From: Saccharofermentans sp.
GTDB lineage: Bacteria; Bacillota; Clostridia; Saccharofermentanales; Saccharofermentanaceae
Direction: 5' to 3'
Assembly: GCA_024403695.1 (NCBI GenBank)
Contig: JAKSRI010000017.1
Coordinates: 1 to 56,835 of the forward strand
Length of the DNA stretch: 56,835 bases
Shown here: positions 1-8,143 of the stretch, piece after piece
How the letters are laid out: each line of letters begins with the position of its first letter
Numbering within the stretch: the stretch's first letter is position 1
Program-made: the position numbers and the translations under genes
The notes under the pieces: generated by a model
Database searches by the model: none
The model's input: the letters and a program-made list of their open reading frames with translations, nothing else
Told to the model about the DNA's origin: nothing

Positions 1-491
1 TTCTCTTTATCGCTGGTGGTATCGGTCTTGCTCCACTTCGTTCTGTAATCAATTATTGTATTGATAACAGAGAAGATTACGGAAGAATTGATATTCTTTA
101 CGGTTCACGTTCAGCTGATGATCTCGTTAAGCTTAAGGAGATTCAGGAAGTTTGGATGAACGTACCAAACGTAAATGTATATCTCACAATCGACCGTGAG
201 CAGGAAGGTTGGGACGGTCACGTTGGATTTGTTCCTGCTTATCTTGAGGAGATTGGATTCAGTACTGATTGTATCGGTATTGTTTGTGGTCCTCCAATCA
301 TGATTAAGTTTGTACTTCAGGGTCTTAAGAAGCTCGGATTTACAGATGATCAGATTTATTCCACATTGGAGCTTCGTATGAAGTGTGCTATTGGTAAGTG
401 TGGTAGATGTAATATTGGTAATAAGTTCGTATGTAAGGATGGCCCTGTTTTCAGATTCGACCAGATTAACGAACTTCCACCTGAATACTGA
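1..491 (+). CDS. FAD/NAD(P)-binding electron-transfer subunit (5' truncated)
   Basis: The reading frame is open from the window edge (frame starting at base 3) to the TGA at 489-491, so the N-terminus lies outside. Visible motifs are GGIGLAPL (nucleotide-binding turn of the ferredoxin-reductase fold), CGPPIM (the usual C-terminal NAD(P)H-site motif), and a C-terminal cysteine cluster CAIGKCGRCNIG...C like the 2Fe-2S site of PyrK/AsrB-type subunits. Known family members pass electrons from NAD(P)H through FAD and the cluster to a partner protein. The gene lies 18 bp upstream of an iron-sulfur protein and a fumarate-reductase-like flavoprotein, so I infer it is the NAD(P)H input module of that complex. 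The family is clear; the physiological partner is inferred. PyrK, anaerobic sulfite reductase B and hydrogenase gamma subunits are alternatives from the same superfamily. Confidence 0.85.
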   Translation, partial: LFIAGGIGLAPLRSVINYCIDNREDYGRIDILYGSRSADDLVKLKEIQEVWMNVPNVNVYLTIDREQEGWDGHVGFVPAYLEEIGFSTDCIGIVCGPPIMIKFVLQGLKKLGFTDDQIYSTLELRMKCAIGKCGRCNIGNKFVCKDGPVFRFDQINELPPEY

Positions 492-509
492 TGTGAAAGG
501 ATAAGAAAC

Positions 510-1187
510 ATGGAAGAATTTGTAAATGTTTATTTTTTCGGTAAGAAGTACGAAGTACCTGCTAACCTTACAATCATGAGAGCTATGGAGTACGCAGGAT
601 ACCAGCTCATGAGAGGTTGTGGATGCCGTAATGGTTTCTGTGGTGCTTGTGCTACTATTTATAGAATTAAGGGTAAGAAGGATCTTAACTTCTGTCTCGC
701 TTGTTCTACAAAGGTTGAAGAGGATATGTATGTTGCTACACTCCCATTCTTCCCACTCGACAAGCAGGTATACGATATCGAGACAATTACTCCAGATCAG
801 CAGCTTATGATGCAGCTCTATCCTGAGGTTTATGCTTGTATCGGTTGTAACGCTTGTACAAATGCTTGCCCACAGCAGCTCAACACAATGCAGTACATCG
901 CTTACGCACAGCGTGGTGATTATGAGAATTGTGCTGAGGAGTCTTTTGACTGCATTATGTGTGGTAACTGCTCCAACAGATGTCCAGCTGGCATTTCTCA
1001 CCCACAGGTAGCTATGCTCGCTAGAAGAATCAATGGTAAGTATATTGCTAAGGAAGCTGAGCACCTCTTGAACAGAGTTAAGGAGCTTCACGATGATAAC
1101 AAGCTTACAGATGACGTTAAGGCTATTATGAATCTCTCTGAGGCAGAGGTTCAGAACCTTTACAACACAAGAGATATCGAGAAGTAA
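510..1187 (+). CDS. Iron-sulfur protein with one 2Fe-2S and two 4Fe-4S sites
   Basis: This 225-residue cytosolic electron carrier starts at ATG 510 after AAAGGATAAG. An N-terminal ubiquitin-like ferredoxin domain carries C37, C39, C44, C47 and C62/C65, which fits a 2Fe-2S site. Two 4Fe-4S motifs follow: C110-x2-C113-x2-C116-x3-C120-P and C148-x2-C151-x2-C154-x3-C158-P. This is the layout of SdhB/FrdB and TfrB/HdrC-type subunits, although SdhB has a different third site. It sits between the FAD/NAD(P) subunit and the flavoprotein with gaps of 18 and 24 bp, so it most likely wires electrons between them. There is no membrane anchor or b-type cytochrome gene nearby, so a soluble complex is inferred. 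The exact substrate is not determined. Confidence 0.85.
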   Translation: MEEFVNVYFFGKKYEVPANLTIMRAMEYAGYQLMRGCGCRNGFCGACATIYRIKGKKDLNFCLACSTKVEEDMYVATLPFFPLDKQVYDIETITPDQQLMMQLYPEVYACIGCNACTNACPQQLNTMQYIAYAQRGDYENCAEESFDCIMCGNCSNRCPAGISHPQVAMLARRINGKYIAKEAEHLLNRVKELHDDNKLTDDVKAIMNLSEAEVQNLYNTRDIEK

Positions 1188-1211
1188 ATCTTAGAGAGGA
1201 GAAACAACAAA

Positions 1212-2852
1212 ATGTATCCAGAATCAATGATGGAATCCTTGAAAAAGGTTGAAGCAAACAGAGCGGCTAATGCAGCTTACGAGCCAGCACGTATGTCCGC
1301 TGAGGATAAGGACGCACTTCTTAAGAAGTATCATCCAGACTATATTGAGGATCAGTTCGAGAACCTCAAGATTGGTCCTAACAAGGGCGAGAAGGTTCCA
1401 CACGAGCTCGCAGCAATGCTCCAGGCTCACAGCCGTCTTGCTAACTATGAAGTAGATCTTTCTAACCCAGATTATGATGTAGATGTACTCGTAATCGGTG
1501 GTGGTGGATCTGGTTCCGCAGCTGCTATCATGGCTAACGAGGGTGGCGCTAATGTAATGATCGTTACAAAGCTCCGTCACGGTGACGCTAATACAATGAT
1601 GGCTGAGGGTGGTATCCAGGCTGCTGATAAGGAGAATGACTCTCCAGCTCAGCACTTCATCGACTGCTATGGTGGTGGTCACTTCGCAGCTAAGAAGGAG
1701 CTCGTTTATAAGCTCGTTACAGAGGCTCCAGATTGTATCCTCTGGCTCAATCACCTTGGTGTTGAGTTCGATAAGGACGAAGATGGAAGAATGGTAACAA
1801 CACACGGTGGTGGAACATCCCGTAAGAGAATGCACGCAGCTAAGGACTATTCCGGTGCTGAGATTATGAGAACTCTCCGTGATGAAGTTATCAACCGTAA
1901 GATCCCAGTAGTAGATTTCACATCTGCTATCGAAATCATTAAGGACGATAAGGGCAACGCAGCTGGTGCTGTACTCCTCAACATGGAGACACGTCAGATT
2001 AAGGTTGCTAAGGCTAAGACAGTTATCATCTGTACAGGTGGTGCTGGTAGAATGCACTACCAGGGATTCCCAACATCCAACCACTACGGTGCTACAGCTG
2101 ATGGTCTCGTACTTGGTTACAGAGCAGGCGCTAAGCTTCTCTACCCAGATACACTTCAGTATCACCCAACAGGTGCTGCTTATCCTTCACAGATCCTCGG
2201 TGCTCTCGTTACTGAGAAGGTTCGTTCTATCGGCGCTAAGCTCGTAAACGCTAACGGTGAGGTTTATATCCACCCACTCGAGACACGTGACGTTAACGCT
2301 GCTGGTATCATCCGTGAGACATCTGATCGTGGAAATGGTATTGATACAGGTGATGGACAGGCTGTATGGCTTGATACACCAATGATCGAGCTCATCCACG
2401 GTGAGGGAACAATCATGAAGAGAATCCCAGCTATGCACCGTATGTTCGCTAAGTTTGGTATTGATATTCGTAAGGAGCCAATCCTCGTATATCCAACACT
2501 CCACTATCAGAATGGTGGTCTTGATATCGACACTAACTGTATGACAACTGAGGTTGAGAACCTCTTCGTTGCTGGTGAGGCTGTTGGTGGTATCCACGGT
2601 AGAAACCGTCTTATGGGTAACTCACTCCTCGACATCATCGTATTCGGTCGTGATGCAGGTATCGCAGCAGCTGCTAAGGCTAAGGATGTTACAGTTGGTA
2701 ACCTTACACTTGATCATGTTAAGGCATTCGAGAAGGAGCTCGCTGATGCAGGCATCGAGACAGAGCTTATCTCACCTAAGCTTCTCCCTGACTATCGTCC
2801 AGAGGATAAGAAGGATCATATGCTTGACGTAATCGTTCCAGACTACAAGTAA
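1212..2852 (+). CDS. Fumarate reductase/succinate dehydrogenase-type flavoprotein
   Basis: A 546-residue FAD protein of the SdhA/FrdA/L-aspartate oxidase family; ATG 1212 follows GAGAGGAG. The N-terminus has an extra roughly 85-residue segment before the FAD Rossmann motif VIGGGGSGSAAA. The HPTG motif begins near residue 318, the catalytic-type arginine (KVRSIGAKL, R338) is present, and the C-terminal FAD motif GEAVGGIHGRNRLMGNSL is near 456. These residues support reversible reduction of a C=C bond such as in fumarate. Together with the two upstream genes it suggests an NAD(P)H-linked soluble fumarate reductase, a way to dispose of reducing equivalents in an anaerobe. There is no TAT or Sec signal, so it is cytoplasmic. 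Its strong codon bias suggests high expression. A different enoate substrate is possible. Confidence 0.85.
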   Translation: MYPESMMESLKKVEANRAANAAYEPARMSAEDKDALLKKYHPDYIEDQFENLKIGPNKGEKVPHELAAMLQAHSRLANYEVDLSNPDYDVDVLVIGGGGSGSAAAIMANEGGANVMIVTKLRHGDANTMMAEGGIQAADKENDSPAQHFIDCYGGGHFAAKKELVYKLVTEAPDCILWLNHLGVEFDKDEDGRMVTTHGGGTSRKRMHAAKDYSGAEIMRTLRDEVINRKIPVVDFTSAIEIIKDDKGNAAGAVLLNMETRQIKVAKAKTVIICTGGAGRMHYQGFPTSNHYGATADGLVLGYRAGAKLLYPDTLQYHPTGAAYPSQILGALVTEKVRSIGAKLVNANGEVYIHPLETRDVNAAGIIRETSDRGNGIDTGDGQAVWLDTPMIELIHGEGTIMKRIPAMHRMFAKFGIDIRKEPILVYPTLHYQNGGLDIDTNCMTTEVENLFVAGEAVGGIHGRNRLMGNSLLDIIVFGRDAGIAAAAKAKDVTVGNLTLDHVKAFEKELADAGIETELISPKLLPDYRPEDKKDHMLDVIVPDYK

Positions 2853-2880
2853 TATTAAGTATTTAGCTTAAATTAATAAT

Positions 2881-2913
2881 CCGTCTCTAAGTTTCTTAGA
2901 GGCGGATTTTTTA
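2881..2913 (+). terminator. Rho-independent terminator of the redox operon
   Basis: An 11-bp stem (CCGTCTCTAAG with CTTAGAGGCGG, one G.U pair) closes a short TTT loop and is followed by ATTTTTTATT. It lies 28 bp after the flavoprotein stop codon and ends the three-gene transcript. Confidence 0.9.
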
Positions 2914-3011
2914 TTCTATTTCTTAACTAAACTCTTAACCATTTCTTAATCATTAAATGTCATAATCAAAAATGTCAAAGTAATGGCAACATAAAGGATA
3001 TATTGTTCGTC

Positions 3012-3017
3012 TATAAT
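3012..3017 (+). promoter_or_regulatory. Candidate -10 box upstream of the 3051 operon
   Basis: A perfect TATAAT lies 33 bp before the start codon, after the terminator of the previous operon. No good TTGACA match lies 16-18 bp upstream, so it may depend on an activator or be a weak promoter. Assigned by position and match only. Confidence 0.4.
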
Positions 3018-3050
3018 TAAGACAGCAAATTAGGAGAATAAGGGATAGAT

Positions 3051-4055
3051 ATGGATAGTAATAGTGAAAGGACATCTGGATTGGATATCAGGAAGTCATA
3101 TCCACAGCCATTGCAGCCAGGTAGTTCTAAGGTGACTGAACATCATGAGTCACCAGAGCTTGCACTTCGTAAGAAGAAAGCTCGTAGAAAAAGAAGCATA
3201 AAAGAGTGGTTTTTGTTTACAGGATATTTAACACCAAGTTTTGTAGGTGTTCTTGTATTTTTCTTTTTGCCATTATTGATGCTTCTTAAAACTTCATTTC
3301 AGAAATCTGCATCAAATACAGAATTTGTTGGATTCCGTAATTACACAAGAACTCTGACAAATCAGTCCTTCAAGACAGCTTCAATTGATACATTGAAGTT
3401 CGCGGTATGGGCTGTTCCTCTTGCAGTATTGTTAGCTCTTCTTCTGGCAATCCTTCTTAATTCTGGTATTCCAGGAAAGAGTATGTTCAGAAGTATCCTT
3501 CTTAATCCAATGATGGTTCCTGTAGCTTCTGTCGTTTTGATCTGGCAGGTATTTTTCAGCTACAACGGAGTTATTAACGGATGGTTCTTTGACTGGTTTG
3601 GAGCAGATAAAATTGACTGGCTCAAATCAGACAAAGCACAAGTAGTTATTCTGATTATGTTTCTTTGGAAAAACCTTGGATATAATATGGTGCTTTTCTT
3701 GGCAGCTCTTAATAATATTCCGACAGAGATTCTCGAGTCAGCAGCTATGGATGGAGCAAATGCGTTCAAGAGATTTTTCTCCATTAAGAGATACTACCTT
3801 GGCTCAACAGTTTTCTTTGTAGCGATTATGTCACTTATTAACTCATTTAAGATTTTCCGTGAGGTATATCTTCTTACAGGTGATTATCCATATGGCGATC
3901 TTTATATGTTGCAGCACTTTATGAATAACGCATTCAACCATCTTGATTACTCCAAGCTCTCAGCTGGCGCTATCGTGATGTGTATTGTAATGATTATTAT
4001 CGTTGGCGGAATGTTCTTCGCTGAATCCAAACTTGATAGGGATGTGGAGGACTAA
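3051..4055 (+). CDS. MalF-type sugar ABC transporter permease
   Basis: A 334-residue inner-membrane permease with a roughly 50-residue, Lys/Arg-rich cytoplasmic N-terminus, a first membrane helix near residues 55-80 and a cluster of further helices. The EAA-loop signature that contacts the ATPase is visible (ESAAMDGANAFKRF). Members of this family import carbohydrates as a heterodimer with a MalG-type protein. It overlaps nothing: the MalG-type partner starts 3 bp after its stop, and an HlyD-like and a MacB-like gene follow in the same operon. There is no ATPase or solute-binding gene adjacent, which is odd for an importer. Substrate unknown. Confidence 0.85.
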   Translation: MDSNSERTSGLDIRKSYPQPLQPGSSKVTEHHESPELALRKKKARRKRSIKEWFLFTGYLTPSFVGVLVFFFLPLLMLLKTSFQKSASNTEFVGFRNYTRTLTNQSFKTASIDTLKFAVWAVPLAVLLALLLAILLNSGIPGKSMFRSILLNPMMVPVASVVLIWQVFFSYNGVINGWFFDWFGADKIDWLKSDKAQVVILIMFLWKNLGYNMVLFLAALNNIPTEILESAAMDGANAFKRFFSIKRYYLGSTVFFVAIMSLINSFKIFREVYLLTGDYPYGDLYMLQHFMNNAFNHLDYSKLSAGAIVMCIVMIIIVGGMFFAESKLDRDVED

Positions 4056-4058
4056 GCT

Positions 4059-5114
4059 ATGGATAATACAAAACAGGCTATTAGAAGAGCTGCGGCTACC
4101 AAGGCAAGACGTAATGTTTATATTGAGACTCCTAGATACACATCATACTTTGACAGTATGACAGACAAGCAGAGAGAGGAGTTTTTCAAGAAGGAAAAGA
4201 AAAAATCTGCAAGGGCAATGAGACTGCGTACAGCAAAGCATAATATTGCTATGAGTGCAGGCGTAATTGTCGCGACAGCAGTTTGTATTTTGGCAATCGT
4301 TCCAATCTTTTTTACTTTCCTTAATTCCTTTATGTCTTCACCAGAGATTAAGGATAACTACGGAGTAATTTTCCAAAGTTTGTCTGGATACAATTCTGAA
4401 GGTGCTACATATATGTCAAAGACACCTTCACTTAAATTAGTACCGCAGTATGTAACACTTGATCAGTACAAGAATTTGTTGTTCATGAGTCCAACCTATT
4501 TGTTGAAATTCTGGAACTCAATAGTACTGGTAGTACCAATTGTTGTAGGCCAGATGTTGGTAGCATGTCTCGCATCTTACAGCTTCGCGAGATATAGAAA
4601 AAAGAGAAGAGAAGTGTTGTTCTTCTCCTACGTTATCTTGATGCTTATGCCATTCCAGGTAACACTGGTACCTAATTATATGATCGCGGATAAGTTGGGA
4701 ATTCTTAATACAAGCTGGGCAATTATTCTGCCAGGTGTATTCTCAACATTTGCTATATTCTTGTTAACCAAGTATATGAGACAAATTCCATCCGCTTACA
4801 TCGAAGCAGCAAAATTGGATGGCGCATCTGAGTGGCAGATATTCACAAGAATTGCATTGCCAACATGTAAGAGTGCGATTTTCGCATTAACAATCTTGTT
4901 GTTCATCGATTACTGGAACATGGTTGAGCAGCCACTTGTATTATTAACAAACGCAGACAAGCAACCGTTGTCGGTTTTCTTATCACAGATAAATGAAGCA
5001 GAAATTGGAATTGCTTTCGCGGCATCTGCACTTTACATGATACCGCCCCTTTTGATTTTCCTTTGGGGCGAAGAGTACCTGGTAGAGGGAATCTCCCGTT
5101 CAGGTGTTAAGTAA
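4059..5114 (+). CDS. MalG-type carbohydrate ABC transporter permease
   Basis: A 351-residue permease. A long basic cytoplasmic N-terminus (about 65 residues, rich in Lys and Arg) precedes the first helix. An extracytoplasmic stretch of about 75 residues follows it, and then comes the core of helices. The EAA loop reads EAAKLDGASEWQIFTRIALP, typical of the MalG family. It is the second half of the permease heterodimer with the gene just upstream (3-bp gap). The C-terminal end VEGISRSGVK resembles the MalG C-terminal tail that reaches the ATPase. No ATPase is encoded nearby, so a shared MsmX-type ATPase would be needed for import. Confidence 0.85.
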   Translation: MDNTKQAIRRAAATKARRNVYIETPRYTSYFDSMTDKQREEFFKKEKKKSARAMRLRTAKHNIAMSAGVIVATAVCILAIVPIFFTFLNSFMSSPEIKDNYGVIFQSLSGYNSEGATYMSKTPSLKLVPQYVTLDQYKNLLFMSPTYLLKFWNSIVLVVPIVVGQMLVACLASYSFARYRKKRREVLFFSYVILMLMPFQVTLVPNYMIADKLGILNTSWAIILPGVFSTFAIFLLTKYMRQIPSAYIEAAKLDGASEWQIFTRIALPTCKSAIFALTILLFIDYWNMVEQPLVLLTNADKQPLSVFLSQINEAEIGIAFAASALYMIPPLLIFLWGEEYLVEGISRSGVK

Positions 5115-5140
5115 AAAGATAATTTGGAGGATAAATAAAA

Positions 5141-6847
5141 ATGGCTAGTTCTAGAAGAGATAGAAAATGGGTAATAAGGGCGATGGTAGCTTTCGTGCTT
5201 ATTCTTGCATTGCTTACATTTTTCTCAAACACAATTATGAACGCTACAATCCCTAAGGTAACAGGTACTAACGCAGTTCGTGGAAACCTTTCACATACTA
5301 ATAGCGCACAGTCTACTGTAGTTGTAGAAAACAAGACAGATGTTAAGGGTATCGAGGGTCGTGAAGTAGAGAAGGTGCTCGTTGGCGACTACGATTATGT
5401 TAATAAAGGCGACACAGTAGTAGTACTTAAGGATATTGAGGATCAGACTGAACTTGATGATCTTCAGAAGCAGCTTCTCGACCTTAAGAGACAGGCTGAG
5501 TACGCAGACAGAATGCCTTCTGATCCAACAGATTACACATCTTTAAGAGAGGGAATTACTTCTGCAAGTCGTCAGCTGGAAGAAGCAAATGCCAACCTTA
5601 CAGCAGCAAAGAATAAGAGTGCAACTATTGCAGCTGCTCAGGACGCTATTAAAAAGACAGAGCCTACAGTAGTAAAGTTGGAGGCACAGGTTACTTCTGC
5701 ATCTGATACTGTAGAGAACATTAATGCTGATATTAGTGAGGCTCAGAGTGAGCTTGCAACAATTGAGACAAAAATCAATATTTTGGTAACTATTGGAACA
5801 CCTACTCCAACTCCAATTGATCCAGGAAAGCAGGACGGTACAGTTGATCCTAAGTATGATCCTGATAAGGATACAACAGAGATGGATGATCTCTGCCGTC
5901 AGCGTGATGAGCTTAACTATAAGATTGCTGAGTTAGAGAGCCAGAAGGGTGATGCTGAAACTAGACTTGCTACATTGTCATCACAGTATGCAGATGCTAA
6001 GGCTGTTCTTGATGAGGCGAATGCGACTATTGAGGCAGCAAATGCTTTGCCGTCTGTATCCGAAGCTCAGTCAGCTGTAAATTTGGCTCAGTCTAGTTTG
6101 ACTCAGGCACAAAGAGCTTATTCCAACGCTCAAATAAATGATGGTATCGCACATGACAAAGAGCAAGATGATATCGCAGACCGTAACAAGCAGATTGAGA
6201 AAATCGAGAAAGATATTACAAAGCTCGAAGAGAAAATGAATGCTACTGAGATAAAGGCACCTGCTTCAGGAATGATTTACGGAATGTCTTTGATGGAAGG
6301 TGATGTAATGACACCAACTGTTATCTTTACAATCATTCCAGACAATCCAGAGTGCACAATCACATTTACTTTTACAACGAAGTCTGCTGAAAGCTTCTAT
6401 GTTGGTATGGAATTGTCCGCTGATTATTATTGGTTGGATAAGTGCATCATTTCCAACATTAAGCCAGATCCACAGAATCCAAGAGAGAGCCGTCTCGTAA
6501 AGTGTGATCTTGTTGGTGACTATTTCTATCCAGGTGACACTATTACAGTAACAGCAGATCGTTCTAATGAGACTTATGATTTTGTTGTTCCTTCAAGTGC
6601 AGTTAATGAGGATAACTCAGGTCAGTTTGTATACGTAATCAAGGAGTCTTCCAGCCCATTGGGTGATAAGTATGAGGTAAAGAGAGTATCAATTACTGTA
6701 GAGAATACAGATGGTTCACTTTCTGCTATTAAGCCTTCATCAGACGGAGAGTCACTCCTTAATGAGGGCATGATTGTTACTCGTAGTGAGAAACCATTGC
6801 ACGACGGTGACAGAGTAAGACTTGAAGACTATAGTGGTGAAAAGTAA
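5141..6847 (+). CDS. HlyD/membrane-fusion-type adaptor protein with long coiled coil
   Basis: A 568-residue protein; ATG 5141 follows TTGGAGGAT. One N-terminal membrane helix (about residues 10-30) anchors it, with the rest outside. The first half of a lipoyl/barrel-sandwich domain (around VNKGDTVVVL) precedes a long helical hairpin of about residues 104-367. The second lipoyl half (ATEIKAPASGMIYGMSLMEGD) follows, then beta-barrel domains. Membrane-fusion adaptors like this normally work with MacB or HlyB exporters. A Pro/Asp-rich linker of about 28 residues (219-246) sits in the middle of the hairpin, where Gram-negative relatives have the tip. It lies in one operon with sugar-type permeases and a MacB-like protein. 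The role is not known. Confidence 0.8.
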   Translation: MASSRRDRKWVIRAMVAFVLILALLTFFSNTIMNATIPKVTGTNAVRGNLSHTNSAQSTVVVENKTDVKGIEGREVEKVLVGDYDYVNKGDTVVVLKDIEDQTELDDLQKQLLDLKRQAEYADRMPSDPTDYTSLREGITSASRQLEEANANLTAAKNKSATIAAAQDAIKKTEPTVVKLEAQVTSASDTVENINADISEAQSELATIETKINILVTIGTPTPTPIDPGKQDGTVDPKYDPDKDTTEMDDLCRQRDELNYKIAELESQKGDAETRLATLSSQYADAKAVLDEANATIEAANALPSVSEAQSAVNLAQSSLTQAQRAYSNAQINDGIAHDKEQDDIADRNKQIEKIEKDITKLEEKMNATEIKAPASGMIYGMSLMEGDVMTPTVIFTIIPDNPECTITFTFTTKSAESFYVGMELSADYYWLDKCIISNIKPDPQNPRESRLVKCDLVGDYFYPGDTITVTADRSNETYDFVVPSSAVNEDNSGQFVYVIKESSSPLGDKYEVKRVSITVENTDGSLSAIKPSSDGESLLNEGMIVTRSEKPLHDGDRVRLEDYSGEK

Positions 6848-6864
6848 TTCGCAAGAGGAAACAT

Positions 6865-8073
6865 ATGGGTATTGGTAATTGGTTAAAACAATATGCACGT
6901 GATACGGGCAACTCTTATAAAATAGGTTTTAAGAAGCTCGTATTCGCTGCGCCATTCTGGGTGCTTCTCATTGCAGTAATACTTATTGCGACTGGTTTTA
7001 TAAGAATAGGTATTCTTAAGGCTAATCGAGTTGATCAGAGAATGGCAGAATACTGGCAGCAGGGCGGAGATGTAGATTATCGTGAGATGACTGTATATGC
7101 TCGTGGTGCTCGTAGCGGTGGTGATACTACACCTATGACATATATTAATCAGGAAGTATCACTTAAAAAATCAGATGTAATTTTGATTAGAACATACCTT
7201 CAGGGTATTGTTGATTCAGGATCAAATAACCGTAAGGAGAATGGTCTTGATAAAGAGGGTAATCCAGTTGGTTGGGAAGACTGCTATAGCAGCACAATTA
7301 AGGCTACTGTTTCAACTCCATCTGATTCAGAGCGTAATAACATTTCAATCAATGCAGATTCTGAAATCATTGCAGTTGGTGGAAACTTCAAGGCTTTCTA
7401 TCCATTTAAATATCTCTCCGGAGGATTCCTTCCTGAGGTATGCACAGATTCCAATCAGATTGTACTTAATGATGTTCTCGCATGGAGATTCTTCAATTCT
7501 GATGACGTTGTTGGTAATAAGGTTGAGATCTGGGGACAGACATTTACAGTTGTCGGCGTTGTAGCTGAACCAAAATCAAAAGTAGATTCAGAAGCTGAAA
7601 CTGATATTTGTAGAGCATATATTTACTTTTCTGCGCTAGAGAGATTTACAGCAAGCGGTGAAACTTCTAACGATGGTTATGACACAACTTATGAGTATGC
7701 CATCCAGTGCTATCAGGCAATGCTTCCTGAAATTGTAAAGGGTGTTGCAATTAACGACTTCAAGTCAGCACTTCCAAACTACAGTGAGACAAACCCTCAG
7801 ATGTATGTGGTAAGTAATACAGATAGATATGGAATATTGAAAATCTGGGATGACATGGTTCCACTTGGTGAGAAGGCAGGAATTCTTAGTAATTACGAGC
7901 TTCCTTACTGGGAGAAAGCCGCATGGCTCACAACACAGAATTTATTCCTCTTTATGTGGATTACAGTTGCAGGATTTGTACTGTTATTTATAGGAATAAT
8001 AATGACAGTAATGCATTTCAAAAAGATAGATAAAACAGAATTGCAACATTTGGATAATATAACTGAAGAATAA
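6865..8073 (+). CDS. MacB-like periplasmic-core-domain membrane protein
   Basis: 402 residues, ATG after AAGAGGAAAC. A membrane helix lies near residues 25-47, followed by a roughly 310-residue extracytoplasmic region with MacB_PCD features (GGFLPE, IVLNDVLAWRFF, VVGNKVEIWGQTFTVVGVV). A single helix near 361-385 and a short charged tail complete it. Full MacB/FtsX permeases have four helices; here only two are seen, so it resembles the first half of MacB and lacks the usual transmembrane coupling part. Its neighbour upstream is the adaptor with which MacB-type proteins normally pair. No ATPase gene is present. It may be a structural or sensing component rather than an exporter by itself. Confidence 0.7.
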   Translation: MGIGNWLKQYARDTGNSYKIGFKKLVFAAPFWVLLIAVILIATGFIRIGILKANRVDQRMAEYWQQGGDVDYREMTVYARGARSGGDTTPMTYINQEVSLKKSDVILIRTYLQGIVDSGSNNRKENGLDKEGNPVGWEDCYSSTIKATVSTPSDSERNNISINADSEIIAVGGNFKAFYPFKYLSGGFLPEVCTDSNQIVLNDVLAWRFFNSDDVVGNKVEIWGQTFTVVGVVAEPKSKVDSEAETDICRAYIYFSALERFTASGETSNDGYDTTYEYAIQCYQAMLPEIVKGVAINDFKSALPNYSETNPQMYVVSNTDRYGILKIWDDMVPLGEKAGILSNYELPYWEKAAWLTTQNLFLFMWITVAGFVLLFIGIIMTVMHFKKIDKTELQHLDNITEE

Positions 8074-8081
8074 GTCATATA

Positions 8082-8119
8082 TAATCGGAAGGTAGAGGTA
8101 CTTTCCGATTATTTATTTT
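8082..8119 (+). terminator. Terminator after the MacB-like gene
   Basis: The 9-bp stem TAATCGGAA/TTCCGATTA with a 12-nt loop is followed by TTTATTTTT. It lies between the MacB-like gene and the lipoprotein gene, so the lipoprotein is reached by read-through or by its own promoter. Confidence 0.8.
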
Positions 8120-8143
8120 TGCAGAAATTTATGGAGGCGTCAG

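Noticed and set aside
111..1091. Long minus-strand ORF (326 codons) opposite the redox genes
   Set aside because: It lies antisense to two clear iron-sulfur/flavin genes, has no ribosome binding site, and its composition (many Ser, Leu, Thr, Asn) is the mirror of the biased plus-strand codons.
1224..2165. Minus-strand ORF (313 codons) opposite the flavoprotein
   Set aside because: Shadow of a highly conserved flavoprotein; no start signals and no recognisable motif.
3051..5114. A complete sugar importer on its own
   Set aside because: There is no solute-binding protein or ATPase gene within the operon; only the two permeases are present.
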